From NCBI GenBank assembly GCA_027382625.1, contig JAJKFJ010021390.1, forward strand, positions 1 through 14,161: a stretch of DNA of 14,161 nt, in the 5' to 3' direction. The DNA comes from Tetmemena sp. SeJ-2015 (taxonomy: Eukaryota > Ciliophora > Spirotrichea > Sporadotrichida > Oxytrichidae). A program made the position numbers and the translations under genes. Numbering within the stretch: the stretch's first letter is position 1; the number at the start of each line of letters is the position of its first letter. The notes beneath the pieces are model-generated. The model saw nothing but the letters and a program-made list of their open reading frames with translations, had not been told where the DNA came from and searched no databases. Shown piece by piece: positions 9,387 through 14,161 of the stretch.

Positions 9387-10202
9387 CAGAAAATTTAATA
9401 AATAAATTTAGATATTTCTGTTTTTGTTCTATAGCGTATAAAATTTTTATTTAATTAGGGAATAAAGTTTAAAATTTTTTTTAAAAAAAAGAAAAATAAA
9501 ATCTCTCTTATTGTCCTAATTTAAAAAATTATTTAAATTATAAGTGTTAAAAAGTCTAGATTAAAATGATAAGATGTGATTAATTTTTAGTTTAAATTTA
9601 CTGTGTAGCTTTGTATTTCTCAGCTTCTTTCTTTGAAGGTGAATAAGTCACTTCAGTCTTTCCCTATACAAATTTTGATAGCATTTATTACAAATTAAAT
9701 AATTTAAATATAAGCACTTTTTAAAAAACTAAAAAATTTTTAAAAATAAATAAACAAACAAATGAAAAATTTAAAATAATTTTCAAGAGAAAATAACTTT
9801 TTAAAAAGTCAAGTTGAATTTTTAAACTTATCTTTTTTTTTAAATTTCTAAAATTTTCTTTTTTTAAAAAATGATCTTTTTTTTAAAAAAAAAAATTTTT
9901 TTAAAAAATAAATGAAAAATTTTAAAATTTAAAAATTAATTTTTTTCAAAAATAAAAATTTTCCTAAAAATCTTTTTTAAATTTTAAAATTTTTTTTTGT
10001 CTTTAAAAAAAAATAATTTCCCAATTTTTTTTTTTGAGAGATTAAAATTTTTTGGTTATATATTTTAAAAAATGGAAATCATAATTTGATATTTGGGTTT
10101 TAATTATTGCCATTATTCCTTTGATTACTTGTTTTAATCTTACTAATGAATTTACATGCCCTTTCTGTCATTCATGTTAAAGTTAATAGATTTATATTAT
10201 AT

Positions 10203-10223
10203 TATATATATATATATATATAT
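10203..10223. repeat. (TA)n microsatellite
   Basis: About ten uninterrupted TA units, preceded by TTATATTATAT. It lies about 90 bp before the start of the small membrane-protein ORF. Confidence 0.85.
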
Positions 10224-10314
10224 TCAGCAATTAGTTTTATCGATGTTTTAAATGATAATTTACAGAATTATCCTAAGAATGTGACAATTGCTTAAAAGAT
10301 AGAAAGATTGATAA

Positions 10315-10611
10315 ATGAAGAAGACTGTTGCTCTTATTCTTATAATTAATTTAATATATTTCATGAATTTTAAGCTATCATCCTCAACAAAAATCCTACA
10401 ATCCTCTTTGCCATCACTTATTGAATATAAAGGAAAATTCTCAGGCTACTTAATTTATATAAATATATTAACTCCATTCTCATTTCTAGCTATTTTATTA
10501 TAAATTTTACTATATCATATTCTTGATTTAGTTAATACATGCTATGCTAGAACAAGAAGTGTGATTAGATATTTAAACTCAAATCTATATAGTCTTCTGA
10601 ATACTAAATGA
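10315..10611 (+). CDS. small secreted or membrane protein, TAA read as sense
   Basis: ATG at 10315 in an A-rich context (GATAAATG) opens a frame that reaches a TAA at 10501-10503 after 62 codons and continues without TAA, TAG or TGA until TGA at 10609-10611. That is 98 codons if the TAA is Gln and 62 if it is a stop. The N-terminus, MKKTVALILIINLIYFMN, is a typical signal peptide or anchor (positive start, hydrophobic core). A polar stretch with SSSTKILQSSLPS follows. A second hydrophobic segment (residues about 45-70, YLIYINILTPFSFLAILL) spans the TAA and runs on into ILLYHILDLV, ending in a basic tail with CYARTRSVIRYL. Hydrophobicity carried across the TAA favours read-through. I do not recognise a family, and no neighbouring gene suggests its role. 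Confidence 0.4.
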
Positions 10612-11580
10612 TTACTCAGAGAAATTAAATGCACAATTTGATACTCTTTCTGGAAAAATTTCCATAGGGCTTCAGTGGCTCTTTAATTTATTGTTGAATT
10701 AAGTTATACACTTATACTGCAAATTTTAGTACAAAATTAAAACTCATTTTACAAAATACAATATTATTGTTATTCTATTTAGTGCATGTGGCTATTCTAG
10801 ACTGTTTTTATTATTTTTAAAATTAATCACTAAACTTTTATTAAAAAAGAATTAGGAGGTTAAGCTCCTTTTGAGTTGCTTATATTTCTACTTCTAGAAC
10901 TATTTGACCTAATTCATTATCTTCGTGATCATCTTTGGAGGTTAGAAACATCACATTTAAAGTAATTAGCAATCTTAAAATTTAATATATGGGAAATTTT
11001 TAATAAAATAAAAATTTAATTTTTCAGCTAAAATAAAAAAAATTTTTTAAAATTCCTCGGGAAAAGGGGGGAATAAAATTTTAAAAAAAATTACTTTTTA
11101 AAAATTTTTCAAATTTATTTTAATGAAAAAAATTTTAAAAAAAATTTAATTATTGGGGTTTAAATTTAAAAATTAAATTTTTCAATTTTAAATTTTTTTA
11201 AAACAGTGAAAAAAAAAATACTCTTTAAATTTTTTTTAAAATTTTTTTTTTTAAAATTATGAATTAATAATTTTTAAAATTTTAATCTTTAATTTCTTTT
11301 TAAAAAAATTTCCTAGATTTCTATTACTCCATATCTAAAGGCATATCGTAAGCTTGAGATAATTAGACTCAACGTCTAGCAAATAAATATTTGAAATTCG
11401 TCATAAAATATTTTAAATTTAAAAATTTTAAAAAACCTTAAAAGAAGAAAAAATTAATAAAAACCCAAAAATAAATTTTAAAAGTTAAAGTTTTAAAAAA
11501 CCCGGTTTTTAAAAATATTGAAACCCTCCAGAATTTAAAATTTTTAAAAATTATCAGACTTATAATCTTTAATAATTTTG
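10612..11580. other. AT-rich stretch with no called gene
   Basis: The segments 10980-11310 and 11400-11560 are low-complexity A/T runs with a few short G or C runs. No coding frame or RNA gene was recognised. Confidence 0.5.
10854..10869. other. small hairpin
   Basis: AGGAG and CTCCT flank a GTTAAG loop, followed by TTTT. It stands out only because it is G+C-rich locally; no function is assigned. Confidence 0.3.
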
Positions 11581-11676
11581 TGAGCTATAACACAAATCCC
11601 GTTACATGAAATTGTTTAAAGATTACTAAGTGGTAACTATACATATAGGACTCGAGAGATCCCAAATTATAGCTCA
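11581..11676. other. stretch closed by a 10-bp inverted repeat, possible folded RNA
   Basis: TGAGCTATAA (11581-11590) is exactly complementary to TTATAGCTCA (11667-11676), enclosing 76 bases. Inside are GTTAC/GTAAC (11601-11605 with 11632-11636), CTAT-ACAT-ATAG (11637-11648) and GGA/TCC arms around CTCGAGAGA. The outline is cloverleaf-like, but there is no tRNA B-box (GGTTCGAnTCC) and no D-arm consensus, so I do not call a tRNA. The stretch overlaps the start of a candidate ORF. Confidence 0.25.
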
Positions 11677-11710
11677 TTTGAACATGATGGGCACTCGATA
11701 TTTGGACTGA
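11606..11710 (+). CDS. short coding-like ORF, TAA read as sense, unknown function
   Basis: ATG at 11606, one in-frame TAA (11630-11632) and TGA at 11708-11710, giving 34 codons. It reads VVTIHIGLERSQIIAHLNMM before ending GTRYLD. It is in the same frame as the ORF that starts at 11726, separated by the TGA and five codons, so the two may be parts of one gene broken by a nonsense change. No family is recognised. Confidence 0.2.
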
Positions 11711-11725
11711 GATATATACATAATA

Positions 11726-11992
11726 ATGGGAAGAATTAAAATAATTCTAAAAAGCTATAGTCTTAAAATCGATCCAGAAATCAAATAATTTTTGCCTGCA
11801 AATTTAATTAGCAAAGATGCGCTATTTAAGCTTTTGTTCATTCGAATAGATAGAAAGACTAAAAGAGTTTTATTACAGAGGGGACTATAGTTTCATAATT
11901 CAATTATTTTTACCCTTGAGGATACAATAAAATACATTGAGTTGGCCTAAGTTGCGATTTAAGATCAACAATAAAGCTGTCAGGAGTGCTGA
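11726..11992 (+). CDS. 88-codon coding-like ORF, TAA/TAG read as sense, unknown function
   Basis: ATG at 11726 and TGA at 11990-11992 bound 88 codons with five in-frame TAA/TAG. The reading has protein-like character that A/T noise rarely gives: SLKIDPEIK, LPANLISKDALFKLLFIRID, RKTKRVLLQRGL, FTLEDTIKYIELA, then a tail rich in Gln or stop codons (DQQ, TAA, SCQEC). It looks like a helical, basic, soluble protein or the end of a larger one. Under the standard code the longest open piece is only about 38 codons. I do not recognise it, and it has no identified partner nearby. Confidence 0.3.
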
Positions 11993-12392
11993 AATGGTTA
12001 TTTTGTGAGGTTGTTGAAAATAAAAGAATATAAAATGCTTTAAATAATACTTAAATAATTTCCGTTTTTCATTAATATATTAATATGAAATAAGTTTGTT
12101 AAAATGAGCGGGCCTTTTTTGTTCCCTTTTCCCTCCTCAATATTTCCTTTTATCTTCCTCAAATATTTCCCTCATTTTTTTCCCCTTTTTTCCCTCCCAT
12201 TTAGTAAGGCTATGAGACTGCAAAAATTAAATAAAATAATTCACAAATATAAAAATCTTTCTCTCCAAATATTTATAAAAACATAAAAGATTTTAATATA
12301 GAATAAGAAAGACCTAATAAATTTAGAGTTCTTGGGTAAGGTCCTATATATATATTAAATTAAAAATAGTTTAAAGCATTATATTTTTTAAT
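11993..12392. other. spacer with a pyrimidine-rich tract
   Basis: No gene is called. The plus strand at 12112-12203 is almost pure C/T with T and C runs. It carries the element CCTCAATATTTCC at 12136-12148 and a near copy, CCTCAAATATTTCC, at 12157-12170. A 60-codon frame starting at 12104 crosses it but is a by-product of the tract (F/P/S-rich). Confidence 0.5.
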
Positions 12393-12709
12393 TTATTGAG
12401 GGTGTAATCTCCTACCAATTAGTTTAAATTTGGGCTCGGTTGCTCCCTTTTATTTTTATTTTTGAAAATATAGAAGTGGGGTGGACTCCTTCTTAATGTT
12501 GTAGTCGGTGTGTGATCTCCTGGGGAGTGTTTTCATGATTATGTTCAAAAGTTCGCAAATGTAAGCATAATTTTGTAAGGCTTTAAACTTGCCTGCGAAG
12601 ATGAGTCTCTGTTGATCACGAGGATACCTTACTTGTCCTGCACGCTTCCTCTATTTTAAAATTCAAGTTTTAGAGGTTGAGCTTATGGTTTTTGTAGAAG
12701 CAGCTGTTG
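12393..12709 (-). pseudogene. degenerate ubiquitin copy, possibly ubiquitin-eL40 fusion
   Basis: Ubiquitin is the 76-residue modifier attached through its C-terminal Gly-Gly. Its segments appear in order on the minus strand, in changing frames: a QIFVKT-like piece from about 12706, LEF (LEV) near 12670, VQDK-GIL (IQDKEGI) at 12643-12621, DQQRLIFAGK at 12617-12588 (exact), DYNIKKEST at 12506-12480 (one change, Q to K), and a tail where TAA-AAA-TAA-AAG-GGA-GCA (12458-12441) aligns with LRLRGG. Damage includes a one-base deletion between GI and DQQ, GAA-to-TAA at two Glu sites, TTA-to-TAA at two Leu sites, loss of about seven codons before IQDK, and an insertion after FAGK. TEP just after the Gly-Gly site (12440-12432) and RLHP (12410-12399) recall the IIEPS and ARLHP of ribosomal protein eL40; that part is weak. 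The ubiquitin identity is firm; whether this is decay or poor sequence is open. Confidence 0.75.
12520..12588 (-). other. 69-nt GT...AG insertion in the ubiquitin copy
   Basis: On the minus strand GTTTAA (from 12588) to CCCCAG (ending 12520) interrupts ubiquitin after FAGK. Removing it joins AA to GAGATC and keeps the frame into RSHTDYNIKKEST, with the QLEDG-like residues lost or altered. Length and ends fit a short intron; a random insertion is the alternative. The insert is itself open in the flanking frame. Confidence 0.35.
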
Positions 12710-13900
12710 AAGTAGACATTTAAATAAAGAGTTAATTTAATTTAAAGTGTAATATATTATGTGTCGCAGAACATTTATTCCATCAGTATGCATTTTCAAA
12801 TTAAATAGTTTACGATAAGATTCATTTTCGCCCTATAATAATAATCTAAATTTCCCCAAAATTCAAAAAAATTTTTTTAAATAAAAATTAAAGGAAAATT
12901 CTTAACTATAAAATAAAACTTAAAACATATTAGCAAGAATATTTTAAAGTAATTTACTTTTTAAAAAATATATGAATTTTTTTAAATCACACCATTTTTA
13001 TTTTTAAAATATGTCAAGAATACAAATTAAAAAAGCTTAAAAAATAAAAAATTAGATAAAAACCTTTTTTAAAAAATTTTGAAATCGTTTTCCCAAAGGA
13101 GTTTTATTAAAAAACAAACTTTAAATCTATTGAAAATATTGGCTAAAGTGCCGATCCAAGTAATTGATTACTCGAGAGAAAAAATAACTTAATTCAAATA
13201 CCAATAAATAATTAATACTCTTTTTTTATTAAAATTTAAAAGAATCTTAATGTTTACCTTAAATTTGAATTTGCAATAAAAAGTGTACTCAAATTAATTA
13301 GACATTTTAAATCATAACTTCTTCATAAATATAGTTTAATCATCATAATAATTCTCTATATTTGAGTATTAATACATAAATATCTTTTGGATAAACTTAA
13401 TATTTTTATTAAATTAGAAATTCGCAAACATAAATAAAAATATAATTTCAATTTCAAATATTTTCAAAATTGCTTTCTTCAATTTATATAGATTTAAAGC
13501 GGATGAAGATTATTAAACATAATTCATTCATAAAATTAAAAAATACTCAGAGAAAGATTAAGCTCTCAATCATCTAATTATATAATTTTCTTTGCTTAAA
13601 GTGATAGTAAATAATTCACAATTATAGCGAAATCATAGAATTAATTAACTCTAAGGTAATTAGAACATTATATGTAATTAAAATTACAATAGTACAATTC
13701 TATCCTTTATACAAAAAATTCATTAATTTAAGATAAAATTAATAACATAATCTTTACCATTTTTCCAACTACTTTAATTTTTATATCTCAATAGGTTTTT
13801 TTTATTTATAGGTTGAGCTATATTCATTTAATAAACTTAGAAATATTCTTAATTTGATAAAATAATTTGAATTCAATAATTTTCTCTTTTATCTAACTCA
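12710..13900. other. AT-rich stretch with no recognisable gene
   Basis: A/T-rich throughout, with low-complexity runs at 12840-13090. No open frame, RNA gene or repeat array of note. Confidence 0.55.
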
Positions 13901-14086
13901 TTAATTTATTATTTTTTGCTGCAGTTGAACTGGAATTTGGATGAATGGAATTCTATGGCTGTCTGTCTGGACTAGCTTTATCCAATAGATTGCGTTGGAT
14001 TTACATAGTAACTTACTTTGAATTGAAATCTGGGACATTGCTGATAGTGTTTTTCTAAGAATGTTAGTCTGAAAAATTATGCTCAT
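13901..14086 (-). CDS. 61-codon ORF, unknown function
   Basis: Open under the standard code from ATG at 14086 to a TAA at 13903-13901, which is followed directly by TGA. The stretch is clearly richer in G+C than its flanks over about 13915-14060, the part that is coding-like. It reads MSIIFQTNILRKTLSAMSQ, then IYWIKLV, TDSHRIPFIQIPVQLQQ. No domain, signal peptide or membrane segment is evident and I recognise no family. An in-frame TAG precedes the ATG, so under a ciliate code it could extend upstream. The plus strand across the same island is partly open too (LQLNWNLDEWNSMAVCLD), so the strand is not certain. It may be one exon or segment of a larger gene. Confidence 0.3.
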   Translation of the reverse strand: MSIIFQTNILRKTLSAMSQISIQSKLLCKSNAIYWIKLVQTDSHRIPFIQIPVQLQQKIIN

Positions 14087-14161
14087 CTATATCCTCTTCC
14101 TTCTATAAATTTATCATTTAAATTATTATATTTTCTCATCAAATTTTTTTAGAATTTATAA

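Larger units (their letters stand above)
9030..10314. other. AT-rich stretch with no called gene
   Basis: A less A/T-rich patch at 9090-9170 on the plus strand reads KQVLGLTANTKTLEKRNLV and continues open for about 20 codons, but without support for a gene. The segment 9470-10080 is low-complexity sequence of alternating A and T runs. Confidence 0.4.

Noticed and set aside
11581..11676. tRNA gene.
   Set aside because: The acceptor-like stem is there, but no A or B box, no T-loop in the right register and no proper anticodon arm.
12104..12286. 60-codon plus-strand ORF rich in F, P and S.
   Set aside because: It is created by the C/T-rich tract; its composition is that of the repeat, not of a protein.

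Overview
The window is very A+T-rich DNA, by eye roughly three quarters or more A+T, with no frame longer than about 65 codons under the standard code. There are no rRNA or tRNA genes, no CRISPR array and no bacterial-style gene packing. A damaged ubiquitin copy, kinase-like residues and a possible LINE-type endonuclease motif make this eukaryotic nuclear DNA. Several coding-like stretches run in frame through TAA/TAG and end at TGA. This fits a ciliate-type code (UAA and UAG read as Gln, UGA as stop), but chance can also produce TGA-free runs of this length in DNA this poor in G+C, so the code is a hypothesis. A decayed or error-containing sequence is the main alternative.

Layout. The left end (4-443, minus) holds a G+C-richer coding-like stretch with one frame break. 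From 444 to about 3238 is an AT desert with one 55-bp GC-rich island (2704-2758). At 3239-4030 (minus) one 263-codon TGA-free frame contains a protein-kinase alpha-E-like segment, followed in the same frame by weak matches to casein-kinase-1-type C-lobe motifs. Next come a coding-like frame at 5023-5772 (minus) and a short endonuclease-like ORF at 5836-5994 (minus). A 14-bp inverted repeat and a 12-bp palindrome follow at 6040-6095. The stretch 6760-8290 has swollen homopolymers, including G and C runs, which look like poor base calling. Inside it, 8036-8365 (minus) encodes a beta-trefoil (fascin-like) fragment.

On the right half, 10315-10611 (plus) is a plausible small secreted or membrane protein, read through one TAA to a TGA. 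Two same-frame ORFs lie at 11606-11992 (plus), starting inside a stretch closed by a 10-bp inverted repeat. The firmest identification is at 12393-12709 (minus): a degenerate ubiquitin copy, possibly the ubiquitin-eL40 fusion, with frameshifts and a 69-nt GT...AG insertion. A 61-codon ORF of unknown function sits at 13901-14086 (minus).

The genes do not form a pathway. The picture is of isolated coding-like islands, mostly on the minus strand, in an AT-rich sea. That would suit gene relics, a ciliate germline region with coding segments separated by non-coding DNA, or a low-quality draft contig. The sequence alone does not decide between these.
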